DNA of 64,000 nucleotides, taken from the NCBI RefSeq assembly GCF_009834915.1, contig NZ_WVHS01000001.1:1054001-1118000 (forward strand), read 5' to 3'. Positions 26,423 through 34,223 of this stretch are shown here, piece by piece (position 1 is the first letter of the stretch; each line of letters opens with the position of its first letter). A program made the translations under genes and the position numbers. Source of the stretch: Hufsiella ginkgonis. Its GTDB lineage: Bacteria > Bacteroidota > Bacteroidia > Sphingobacteriales > Sphingobacteriaceae. Below the pieces are notes generated by a model, which was not told where the DNA came from, made no database searches, and saw nothing but the letters and a program-made list of their open reading frames with translations.

Positions 26423-27823
26423 ATGCCTGATAGATTAAGAAAAAAACTACTCCCGGTATTACTGGTGGTTTCATTTTCGGGCGGTAAAACGACCGCACAG
26501 GTTATGAAATTGAAAGAGGTGGTGAACCTCGCCATAGAGAATTACCCGCTCATACAAGCAAAACGATCTTATGTAAACGCTTCGAAGGCTGCCGTTGAAC
26601 AAACCAAACGCGACTACCTGCCTAATGTAAGTGTGGCAGCCCAGCAGGATTACGGCACCGTTAACGGCCAGAACGGGCCGCTTTACGGTTTCGGGGGACT
26701 GGGAACTGCCTCTTCCGGGCCTGCCCTGCCTTCGCAAAACTGGAATTCGGCGTTCGGGGCGCTGTATCTCAGCAACGTAAACTGGGACTTCTTCGCCTTT
26801 GGCCGTGTAAAACAGCGGGTGAACGTAGCCAGGGCGATACAGGAACGCGACCAGCTTGACCTCGACCAGGAACTTTTCCAGCAAAAAGTACGCGTGTCTG
26901 CGGCGTACCTCAACTTGCTGGCCGCCAAACGCCTCACGCTTACCCAGCAGCGCAACCTTGGGCGCGCCGTTACGTTTAAGAACACCGCGGTGGTACGTGC
27001 CGCGAACGGGCTTATTGCCGGCGTTGATTCGTCGCTGGCTGCCGCCGAAGTATCCAACGCGCGTATTTCGCTAAACCGTGCAATTGAGTTCGAACAGGAA
27101 CAAGCCAATCGCCTTGCCCTTCTTTTGGGAAAAGAGGCGACAGATATTTCGCCCGACACAGCCTCCTTCTCCCGCCTGCCGGTCAAGTTTTACGAAAACC
27201 GCTTGCTGGCAGAAAACGAGCATCCCCTGCTCAAATTTTACCGGCAGCGGGTACAGGTAAGCGAATCGCAGGAAAATTATTTCCGCAAGTTCTATTATCC
27301 GACCTTCTCGCTGTTCGGGGTGGCACAGGGCCGCGGATCAGGTTTCAGCGACCATTACGTCCTGGATCAAAGCGCCTTTACGCGAAACTATTTCACCGGC
27401 GTTAACCCCGTTCGCGGCAATTACCTGCTGGGGATCGGCGTAAGCTGGAACCTCACGTCTATCCTCCGATCGGGTTCGCAAGTGCGTTCGCAGAAGTTCA
27501 CCACCGAGGGGCTCCGGCACGAGTACGAGCTCGCCGATGTGCAATTAAAGGGACAGCTGGACCTCGCCGACAAACGGATCCGCACATCGATGGCCAGCTA
27601 CGCCGAGGCGCCGGTACAGGTGAAGGCCGCATCGGACGCCTACCTGCAAAAAACCACGCTTTACCGCAATGGCCTCACCACCCTGGTCGACCTTACACAA
27701 ACCCTCTACACCCTTAACCGTGCCGAAACCGACCGCGATATCGCCTACACCAACGTATGGCAGGCGCTGCTGCTCAAGTCGGCCGCGCTGGGCGATTTCT
27801 CCATTTTTATCGATGAGTTTTAA
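26423..27823 (+). CDS. TolC-family outer-membrane efflux protein
   Basis: 466 residues from ATG 26423, which has TAAGGA just upstream and yields a leader (MPDRLRKKLLPVLLVVSFSGG); the frame from 26348 has an implausible start. The body shows two copies of the OEP pattern: LKEVVNLAIENYPLIQAKRSYVNASKAAVEQTK near the start, and a second long coiled-coil unit with DLADKRIRTSMASYAEAP and YRNGLTTLVDLTQTLYTLNRAETD. It forms the outer-membrane channel of the tripartite pump encoded by the next two genes, which follow on the same strand (9-base gap to the RND gene). Confidence 0.93.
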   Translation: MPDRLRKKLLPVLLVVSFSGGKTTAQVMKLKEVVNLAIENYPLIQAKRSYVNASKAAVEQTKRDYLPNVSVAAQQDYGTVNGQNGPLYGFGGLGTASSGPALPSQNWNSAFGALYLSNVNWDFFAFGRVKQRVNVARAIQERDQLDLDQELFQQKVRVSAAYLNLLAAKRLTLTQQRNLGRAVTFKNTAVVRAANGLIAGVDSSLAAAEVSNARISLNRAIEFEQEQANRLALLLGKEATDISPDTASFSRLPVKFYENRLLAENEHPLLKFYRQRVQVSESQENYFRKFYYPTFSLFGVAQGRGSGFSDHYVLDQSAFTRNYFTGVNPVRGNYLLGIGVSWNLTSILRSGSQVRSQKFTTEGLRHEYELADVQLKGQLDLADKRIRTSMASYAEAPVQVKAASDAYLQKTTLYRNGLTTLVDLTQTLYTLNRAETDRDIAYTNVWQALLLKSAALGDFSIFIDEF

Positions 27824-27832
27824 CGATCTGCT

Positions 27833-30800
27833 ATGAATTTAATCCGCTTTGCACTTCGCAAACCCATTTCCATATTGGTGCTCGTAGCAGGCCTCTTTTT
27901 CTTTGGAGTAGGGGCCATCCGCGATATCAAGGTCGACATTTTACCCAAAATGAACCTGCCGGTGATCTATATCGCCCATCCTTTCGGTGGATATACGCCC
28001 ACCCAAATGGAATCTTATTTCGGGAAACAATACGTAAACATCCTCCTCTTCGCCAATGGCGTAAAAAGTATCGAAACACGAAATACACAGGGGCTTATGC
28101 TCATGAAGCTCACATATTACGAAGGAACGAATATGGCGCAGGCCGCTTCAGAGCTGAGCGCGCTTTCGAACAGGGCGCAGGCGATATTCCCGCCCGGATC
28201 GCAGCCGCCTTTCATTATCCGGTTCGATGCTTCGTCGCTCCCGATCGGCCAGCTGATCCTGAGCAGCCCTACGCGCACCAATAACGAGCTGCAGGACCTT
28301 GCCAATACCTATGTGCGCTCTTCGTTCACCGCCATCCCGGGTTTACTGGCGCCGGCGCCTTTTGGCGGAAGCCCGCGCACCATCGAAATCAACGTAGACC
28401 CGGAAATGCTCCGTTCACATAACCTCACGGTTGACCAGGTGGTGGAAGCAATCAAGCTTAACAACCAGACCGCGCCGTCGGGCAACGTCCGCATCGGCGA
28501 TAAAAACTACCTTACCCCTACCAACTACACGATAAAAAAGGTAAAAGAATTTGAAGACATCCCGTTGTTTAAGGGCAGCGCGCAAAACCTGTACCTGCGT
28601 GACATCGCCGTGGTGAAAGACGGCGCCGACCTCACCGCCGGGTACGCACTGATTAACGGTAAGCGGTCGGTATACGTAAGCATCGCCAAATCAGGCGACG
28701 CTTCTACCTGGGACGTGGTGAAGAAACTAAAGGAGAACCTTCCCAACATCCAGAGCACCCTGCCCGAAGACGTGAAGCTGAGTTACGAGTTCGACCAGTC
28801 GGTATACGTGATCAACGCAGTGAAGAGCCTGGTGAGCGAAGGCGCCATCGGGGCGATCCTCACCGGATTGATGGTGCTCCTGTTCCTGGGCGACCGCCGC
28901 GCGGCATTGATCGTGATCCTGACCATTCCTACTTCGGTTATCGCAGGAGTATTGTTCCTCAAGCTGTTCGGGCAAACGATCAACATCATGTCGCTGAGCG
29001 GATTGGCACTGGCCATCGGCATCCTGGTAGATGAGTCGACCGTAACCATCGAGAATATTCACCAGCATTTCGACATGGGCAAGCCCAAAGCGCTGGCCAT
29101 CTGGGATGCCTGCCGCGAGATCGCGTTCCCGAAACTGCTCATCCTGTTCTGTATCCTGGCGGTATTTGCACCGGCCTTTACCATGTCGGGCATCCCGGGA
29201 GCGCTTTTCCTGCCGCTCGCACTGGCCATCGGGTTCTCCATGATCGTATCGTTCCTGCTGTCGCAAACCTTTGTGCCCGTAATGGCCAACTGGCTGATGG
29301 TGTCTCACCACGAGAAAAAGGGAACCCCGCAGAAAGGGATCGGCGAAGATGAAGCCATCTTTAACGCAAGCGGCTTAACTATAGAATCAGAACACGATAC
29401 CATCTTCCAGAAAGAAGCACTGGTAGAACGCGAAGATTTTAACAACGATGGAAAAGTAACGAAATTCGATAAATTCCGCAGCGGCTTTATGCGCATGCTG
29501 GATGGCCTGATGGGTGCACGCAAGCTGGTAACCGTGGTTTACCTGCTGGTAGTTGCCGGTCTTGCCGTTGTGCTGCTGCTTACCATTGGCCGCGATGTGC
29601 TGCCCCATGTAAACTCCAGCCAGTTCCAGCTCAGGATGCGCGCACCCGACGGCACCCGCCTGGAACGCACCGAGGAACGTGCCAATAAAGTGCTGGCAGA
29701 GCTGAAAAAGCTGGTGGGTGAGGACCATATCGCTATTTCGAGCGTATACGTGGGGCAACACCCGGCATTGTTCTCGGTAAACCCGATCTACCTCTTTATG
29801 GCCGGGCCGCATGAGGCCGTATTCCAGATCGCGCTGAAGGATTACCACGGCAACATGGATGAGTTCCGCGACGAGTTCCGCGACCATATCCACCAGATCA
29901 TGCCCGACCTGCGCCTGTCATTCGAACCCATCGAGCTTACCGACAAAGTGTTAAGCCAGGGATCACCCACCCCGGTGGAAGTGCGCCTGGCGGGAAAGAA
30001 CAAGAAAATCAACGAAGAATTTGCCGAAAAAATGGTCGCCGAACTGAAAAAGGTCCCTTACCTGCGGGACGTACAGATCGCGCAATCCATCCATTACCCG
30101 GCGCTAAACATCAACGTGGACCGGGTACGGGCTGCGCAGCTGGGTGTTGACATGAGCGATGTGAGCCGTTCGCTCATCGCCTCCACCTCCTCGTCGCGGT
30201 ACACCGAAAAGAATGTATGGGTAGACGAAAAAGCCAACCTTGCCTATGGCGTACAGGTGCAGGTGCCGCTGAGCAAAATGGCTTCCAAAGAGGATATCGG
30301 CGAGATCCCGCTGCTGCGGAACAACGCACGTCCGGTGCTGAGCGACGTGGCTACCATTACACCCGATACCACGTATGGCGAAAACGACAACCTGGGCGCC
30401 ATGCCTTATGTATCGGTTACCGCGAACCTTAACGATACCGATCTCGGAACGGCCAATAAAGCGGTCGGCAAAGCGATAACGAACCTTGGCGAGCTCCCAA
30501 GGGGCCTTTTCGTACAGCAGATCGGTCTCGGCAAGGTGCTCGACGAAACCCTCAGCAGCCTGCAAAACGGGCTGTTTGTAGCCGTGGTAGTGATATTTTT
30601 GATGCTGGCCGCCAACTTCCAGTCGTTTAAAGTACCGCTGGTGATCCTGGCAACGGTACCCGCCGTGGTGCTGGGAGCGCTGCTGCTGCTTACCCTCACG
30701 GGATCGACGCTAAACCTGCAGTCGTACATGGGCATTATCATGTCAGTGGGTGTTTCCATAGCCAACGCGGTGCTGCTGATCACCCATGCCGAGGAGCTGC

Positions 30801-31117
30801 GCCGGAAAAACGGGGACGCGGCAAAATCAGCCCGCGAAGCGGCTTCGCTCAGGCTCCGCCCGATCATTATGACCAGCGTGGCCATGATCGCCGGGATGCT
30901 GCCGATGGCCATCGGCCATGGCGAGGGCGGCGACCAGGTTTCGCCGCTCGGGCGTGCGGTAATCGGCGGGCTGCTTGCCTCCACTTTCGCGGTATTGATC
31001 ATCCTGCCGCTGGTATTTGCCTGGGTACAGGGAAAAACCTCTACCGATTCCATTTCACTGGACCCTGAAGATAAAGAGAGTAAACATTTTATTACTGGTT
31101 TGCCAACTCATCATTAA
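27833..31117 (+). CDS. RND efflux transporter (AcrB-like)
   Basis: 1094 residues with the RND layout: TM1 (PISILVLVAGLFFFGVG), a large periplasmic loop, TM2-6, a cytosolic loop, TM7, a second periplasmic loop and TM8-12. In TM4 the proton-relay region reads GILVDESTVTIENI, with Asp-Glu in place of the Asp-Asp of AcrB. The cytosolic loop carries D535-x-N-x-D-G-x-V-x-x-x-D546, an EF-hand/dockerin-like calcium-loop pattern, which is unusual in this family. It sits between the TolC gene and the adaptor gene. Whether it exports drugs or metals is not evident. Confidence 0.93.
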   Translation: MNLIRFALRKPISILVLVAGLFFFGVGAIRDIKVDILPKMNLPVIYIAHPFGGYTPTQMESYFGKQYVNILLFANGVKSIETRNTQGLMLMKLTYYEGTNMAQAASELSALSNRAQAIFPPGSQPPFIIRFDASSLPIGQLILSSPTRTNNELQDLANTYVRSSFTAIPGLLAPAPFGGSPRTIEINVDPEMLRSHNLTVDQVVEAIKLNNQTAPSGNVRIGDKNYLTPTNYTIKKVKEFEDIPLFKGSAQNLYLRDIAVVKDGADLTAGYALINGKRSVYVSIAKSGDASTWDVVKKLKENLPNIQSTLPEDVKLSYEFDQSVYVINAVKSLVSEGAIGAILTGLMVLLFLGDRRAALIVILTIPTSVIAGVLFLKLFGQTINIMSLSGLALAIGILVDESTVTIENIHQHFDMGKPKALAIWDACREIAFPKLLILFCILAVFAPAFTMSGIPGALFLPLALAIGFSMIVSFLLSQTFVPVMANWLMVSHHEKKGTPQKGIGEDEAIFNASGLTIESEHDTIFQKEALVEREDFNNDGKVTKFDKFRSGFMRMLDGLMGARKLVTVVYLLVVAGLAVVLLLTIGRDVLPHVNSSQFQLRMRAPDGTRLERTEERANKVLAELKKLVGEDHIAISSVYVGQHPALFSVNPIYLFMAGPHEAVFQIALKDYHGNMDEFRDEFRDHIHQIMPDLRLSFEPIELTDKVLSQGSPTPVEVRLAGKNKKINEEFAEKMVAELKKVPYLRDVQIAQSIHYPALNINVDRVRAAQLGVDMSDVSRSLIASTSSSRYTEKNVWVDEKANLAYGVQVQVPLSKMASKEDIGEIPLLRNNARPVLSDVATITPDTTYGENDNLGAMPYVSVTANLNDTDLGTANKAVGKAITNLGELPRGLFVQQIGLGKVLDETLSSLQNGLFVAVVVIFLMLAANFQSFKVPLVILATVPAVVLGALLLLTLTGSTLNLQSYMGIIMSVGVSIANAVLLITHAEELRRKNGDAAKSAREAASLRLRPIIMTSVAMIAGMLPMAIGHGEGGDQVSPLGRAVIGGLLASTFAVLIILPLVFAWVQGKTSTDSISLDPEDKESKHFITGLPTHH

Positions 31118-31125
31118 TTATTGCT

Positions 31126-32238
31126 ATGAATTTTAATCCATTCAACCTGTCGTATAAACTTAATGCCGCCCTTTTTGCGGGCCTGCTCATTACGGGATGC
31201 AGCTCCTCTCCCAAAGCACCCGCAGAACCGGAAAAGAAGCCGGAGAGCCCAGGCGTAGAAACATTCAGGCTCGAGAAACAACCCATGGCCACCGCCCTGC
31301 ACCTTCCCGGAGAATTGCTGGCCAACCAGCAGGTAGACATTTATGCCAAGATAAGCAGCTTCGTAAAGAAATTGAGCGTGGACATTGGCTCGGAAGTGCG
31401 TAAAGGCCAACTGCTGCTTACCCTGGAAGCGCCCGAAATGAACTCGCAGCTGGCAGGCGCCGAGTCGAAGCTAAAATCGGCCGAAGCCATTTTAACGGCC
31501 AGCAAAGCGAATTATAACCGCTTGTACGAAACAAGTAAAACCCCCGGCACGGTATCCAAAAACGACCTCGACCAGGCAATGGCGAGACGTAATTCTGACG
31601 AAGCACAGTACGAAGCGGCACGCGCGTCCATCAAAGAGCTCGGCTCTATCCGCGATTACCTGGAGATCCGCGCACCGTTCGACGGCGTGATCTCGGCCCG
31701 CAACGTAAACCCCGGCGCTTACGTGGGCCCTTCGGGGAAGGGCTCGGAATTCCCGTTGTTCACCCTCCAGGAACAAAAGAACCTGCGTTTGTCTATTTCC
31801 ATACCTGAAGCGTATACCGGCTATATCCATAACGGCGATGCGATCAGCTTTACCGTAAAATCACATCCCGCCGAGGTGTACAACGCCAGGGTAACGCGCA
31901 TGTCGGGCGCCCTGGATGCCAAACTGCGGTCGGAAAAGATCGAGATGGATGTAAAAAACCCGGGATCGCTGCTGCCGGGCATGATCACGGAAGTGAATAT
32001 TCCCCTTCCTTCGCGTGCAGCTACGTTCGTGATCCCTAAAAAAGCGCTGCTCGACACCAGCGAAGGCTTGTTCGTGATCCGGGTGACCGATGGCAAAGTG
32101 CAGAAAGTGGCCGTGAAAAAAGGACGCGAAACCGAGGAGAAAATAGAGGTGTTCGGTGAATTGGCTGAGAACGATGTATTGGTAAAAGAAGCGAGCGAGG
32201 AAATGCGGGACGGCAGCCCGATCCGGGTAAAAAAATAA
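31126..32238 (+). CDS. RND periplasmic adaptor lipoprotein
   Basis: 370 residues with a lipoprotein leader (AALFAGLLITGCSSS). The membrane-fusion-protein order is visible: a lipoyl half (ANQQVDIYAKISSFVKKLSVDIGSEVRKGQLLLTLEAP), a helical hairpin (AESKLKSAEAILTASKANYNRLYET), the second lipoyl half (LEIRAPFDGVISARNVNPGAYV), then beta-barrel and membrane-proximal domains. It bridges the RND pump and the TolC channel. It starts 8 bases after the RND gene, and the AraC gene follows after 3 bases. Confidence 0.93.
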   Translation: MNFNPFNLSYKLNAALFAGLLITGCSSSPKAPAEPEKKPESPGVETFRLEKQPMATALHLPGELLANQQVDIYAKISSFVKKLSVDIGSEVRKGQLLLTLEAPEMNSQLAGAESKLKSAEAILTASKANYNRLYETSKTPGTVSKNDLDQAMARRNSDEAQYEAARASIKELGSIRDYLEIRAPFDGVISARNVNPGAYVGPSGKGSEFPLFTLQEQKNLRLSISIPEAYTGYIHNGDAISFTVKSHPAEVYNARVTRMSGALDAKLRSEKIEMDVKNPGSLLPGMITEVNIPLPSRAATFVIPKKALLDTSEGLFVIRVTDGKVQKVAVKKGRETEEKIEVFGELAENDVLVKEASEEMRDGSPIRVKK

Positions 32239-32241
32239 TTT

Positions 32242-33186
32242 ATGCAAGTACGGTTAAACGAAACGGAAGCGCCGGTAAAGAGCGAATCGTTACACGACTT
32301 CTACCGGATGTTTACGGCTAACCGCCCGGAGATCAGCATTCCCAGCCTCGAGCTGGTGAGCGATATCGGGCATTTTAACGTGTTCCGGCGCTCGGGGTTT
32401 TGCTCCGTGAACCCATCGCCCTATAACCGCCGCGATTATTATAAGATCTCGTTCATTATCGGTACGGGCACGCTGTATTACCAGGAACGCCAGATCGAGA
32501 TCAACGGCAAGGCGCTGCTGTTTACCAACCCGGAGATCCCTTATTCATGGGAAGCCTGCTCGGAAAAACAATCGGGGTTTTTCTGTCTCTTTACCGAAAA
32601 TTTCATCCGCAAACGGAATGACGACGTCCGCGACCTGCTGCTGCTGAAAACACGCGATAACCCGGTGATCTTCCTGGAGGATAAGGACCTCGACACCTTT
32701 AATCACCTGTTTAGCCAGATGATGCGCGAAATGGATGCAGCGTATTCTTATAAGTATGACCTGCAGCGTAATTACCTGGGACTGATCTTCCACGAAGCGC
32801 TTAAGCTCCTCCCGGCCGGGCCGGAAAAGCAATATAAAAATGCGTCGCTGCGGCTTACCTCGCAGTTCCTGGAAATGCTGGAAAGGCAATTCCCTATCGA
32901 CTCCACCGATCATATCCTGGGATTGAAAACGGCCCATGATTTTGCTGCGCGGTTGTGCATCCATGTAAACCACCTCAACTATGCGGTTAAGGAGGCAACG
33001 GGCATGACCACTTCCGAGCATATCTCGCGACGGATCACTAACGAAAGTATTGCGCTGCTTCGCCACACAGAGTGGAATATCGCGGAGATCAGCTATTGCC
33101 TGGGATTTGAATATCCCGCCAATTTCAACATCTTTTTTAAACGGCAAACGGGGGCTACGCCGAGGTCGTTCCGTGTGGCGAAGTAG
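32242..33186 (+). CDS. AraC-family regulator of the efflux operon
   Basis: 314 residues. An N-terminal cupin-like sensing region (FIIGTGTLYYQERQIEINGKALLFTNPEIPYSWE) is followed by a C-terminal double helix-turn-helix (TAHDFAARLCIHVNHLNYAVKEATGMTTSEHISRRI...EISYCLGFEYPANFNIFFKRQTGATPRSFR). It begins 3 bases after the adaptor gene, so it is the fourth gene of the pump operon and likely controls it. The inducer is unknown. Confidence 0.9.
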   Translation: MQVRLNETEAPVKSESLHDFYRMFTANRPEISIPSLELVSDIGHFNVFRRSGFCSVNPSPYNRRDYYKISFIIGTGTLYYQERQIEINGKALLFTNPEIPYSWEACSEKQSGFFCLFTENFIRKRNDDVRDLLLLKTRDNPVIFLEDKDLDTFNHLFSQMMREMDAAYSYKYDLQRNYLGLIFHEALKLLPAGPEKQYKNASLRLTSQFLEMLERQFPIDSTDHILGLKTAHDFAARLCIHVNHLNYAVKEATGMTTSEHISRRITNESIALLRHTEWNIAEISYCLGFEYPANFNIFFKRQTGATPRSFRVAK

Positions 33187-33200
33187 TGCGGTTAGCCGTC

Positions 33201-33230
33201 CCGCGAAGACGCAACGTTTCGCGGTTTCTT
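33201..33230 (+). terminator. Hairpin with T-rich tail after the efflux operon
   Basis: CCGCGAA (33201-33207) pairs with TTCGCGG (33218-33224), followed by TTTCTT. It lies 15 bases after the AraC stop, at the place expected for an intrinsic terminator. The adjoining bases up to 33273 contain nothing else. Confidence 0.55.
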
Positions 33231-33273
33231 ACGATGCGACAAAGCCCGAAACTTGCGTGCTCTGCGAGACGAT

Positions 33274-33636
33274 TTAAGCCTTTGCCTTTTTGTGATACAT
33301 TACATACGAGGTAACCAGCAAAGCCAGTAACACCAACGGCATCACCTTCGCCGAACCCGGGTCGCCGGAAGCGGTATGCGCAATAACCGCCGAAATAAAA
33401 TTGATTCCAAAAGCGGCATATACCCATTCTTTCACCCGGGGAGGCACCGGGGCGAGCAGCAATACCGCACCGATTAATTTACCGATGGCCAGCTCAACCC
33501 GGAAATATTGCGGAAAGCCCAGGTGCTGGAAAGCAGCCGCCATATCAGGGTTGGTAAGATAAGCATAGGCCGAAAAAAGCATCATAAGCGCTACAATTCC
33601 GGTAGTTGCCCAGTACGTAATTTTTATTGTCTTCAT
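33274..33636 (-). CDS. DoxX-family membrane protein
   Basis: 120 residues from ATG 33636 (MKTIKITYWATTGIVALMML); a frame to 33663 adds nine residues. Four membrane segments and the motifs HLGFPQYFRVELAIGKLIGAVLLLAP and VKEWVYAAFGINFISAVIAH place it in the DoxX-like group. Members are linked to respiration, thiosulfate or redox stress, without a settled role. It is divergent from the HxlR regulator, with the operator array between them, so HxlR probably represses it. Confidence 0.88.
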   Translation of the reverse strand: MKTIKITYWATTGIVALMMLFSAYAYLTNPDMAAAFQHLGFPQYFRVELAIGKLIGAVLLLAPVPPRVKEWVYAAFGINFISAVIAHTASGDPGSAKVMPLVLLALLVTSYVMYHKKAKA

Positions 33637-33656
33637 TGTTCTGTTTGATTTTGGTG

Positions 33657-33664
33657 CAAACATA
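33657..33664 (-). promoter_or_regulatory. -7 element of the DoxX promoter
   Basis: On the minus strand TATGTTTG matches TAnnTTTG, 20 bases before the DoxX start codon. No clear TTG is seen at the -33 position, which instead falls in the repeat array at 33684-33697. Confidence 0.5.
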
Positions 33665-33683
33665 CTTACCTTTACTTTCTAAA

Positions 33684-33724
33684 GGATATCACTATCCAAA
33701 AAGATAGCAGTATCCTGCTGGATA
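33684..33724. promoter_or_regulatory. Array of inverted repeats, candidate HxlR operator
   Basis: GGATA-TCAC-TATCC (33684-33697), GATA-GCAG-TATC (33703-33714) and TATCC-TGCT-GGATA (33711-33724) are three inverted repeats with four-base spacers, the last two overlapping. They lie between the divergent doxX-like and HxlR genes. HxlR proteins bind such dyads as dimers. Confidence 0.6.
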
Positions 33725-33738
33725 GTTATAAAACAACG

Positions 33739-34119
33739 ATGGACGTAACGATGGTGCACAACAGCGAGACCTGCAATGCCAAAACACTCGCCGTAAAAGA
33801 TGCCTTATATGTATTAAGCGGCAAGTGGAAGCTGCCGCTGATCGTAGCGCTGATGGATGGCCCTAAACGGTTTAACGAGGTCCAGCGGGCGCTGCAGGAC
33901 ATCACGCCCAAGGTCCTTTCCAAAGAGCTGCGGGAGCTGGAACTGAACGAATTCGTAGAACGCAAGGTGTTTTCCACCACGCCGGTAACGGTAACTTACG
34001 AATTAACCCCCTACAGCATGACGCTGAACAGCGTGCTCATGGAGCTCGAAAAATGGGGCACCCAGCACCGGCAGCGGTTGATTAATAACCGAAGGCAGGT
34101 ATCCATTCCCGCATCGTAG
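33739..34119 (+). CDS. HxlR-family transcriptional regulator
   Basis: 126 residues. The winged helix is typical: LYVLSGKWKLPLIVALMDGPKRFNEVQRALQDITPKVLSKELRELELNEFVERK, then TYELTPYSMTLNSVLMELEKWG. A Cys near the N-terminus (ETCNAKTLAV) is at the place where some HxlR proteins sense electrophiles or oxidation. It is divergent from a DoxX-like gene and sits beside the repeat array at 33684-33724. Confidence 0.9.
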   Translation: MDVTMVHNSETCNAKTLAVKDALYVLSGKWKLPLIVALMDGPKRFNEVQRALQDITPKVLSKELRELELNEFVERKVFSTTPVTVTYELTPYSMTLNSVLMELEKWGTQHRQRLINNRRQVSIPAS

Positions 34120-34223
34120 TGGCGATGTAATGAACGGACAAAAAATAATCGGGATCGACCTGCGTGCAATCATCGGCGCCGCGGGGTTGTACTATCACCA
34201 TTTCAGCCTTAATCCTTTCAGCT

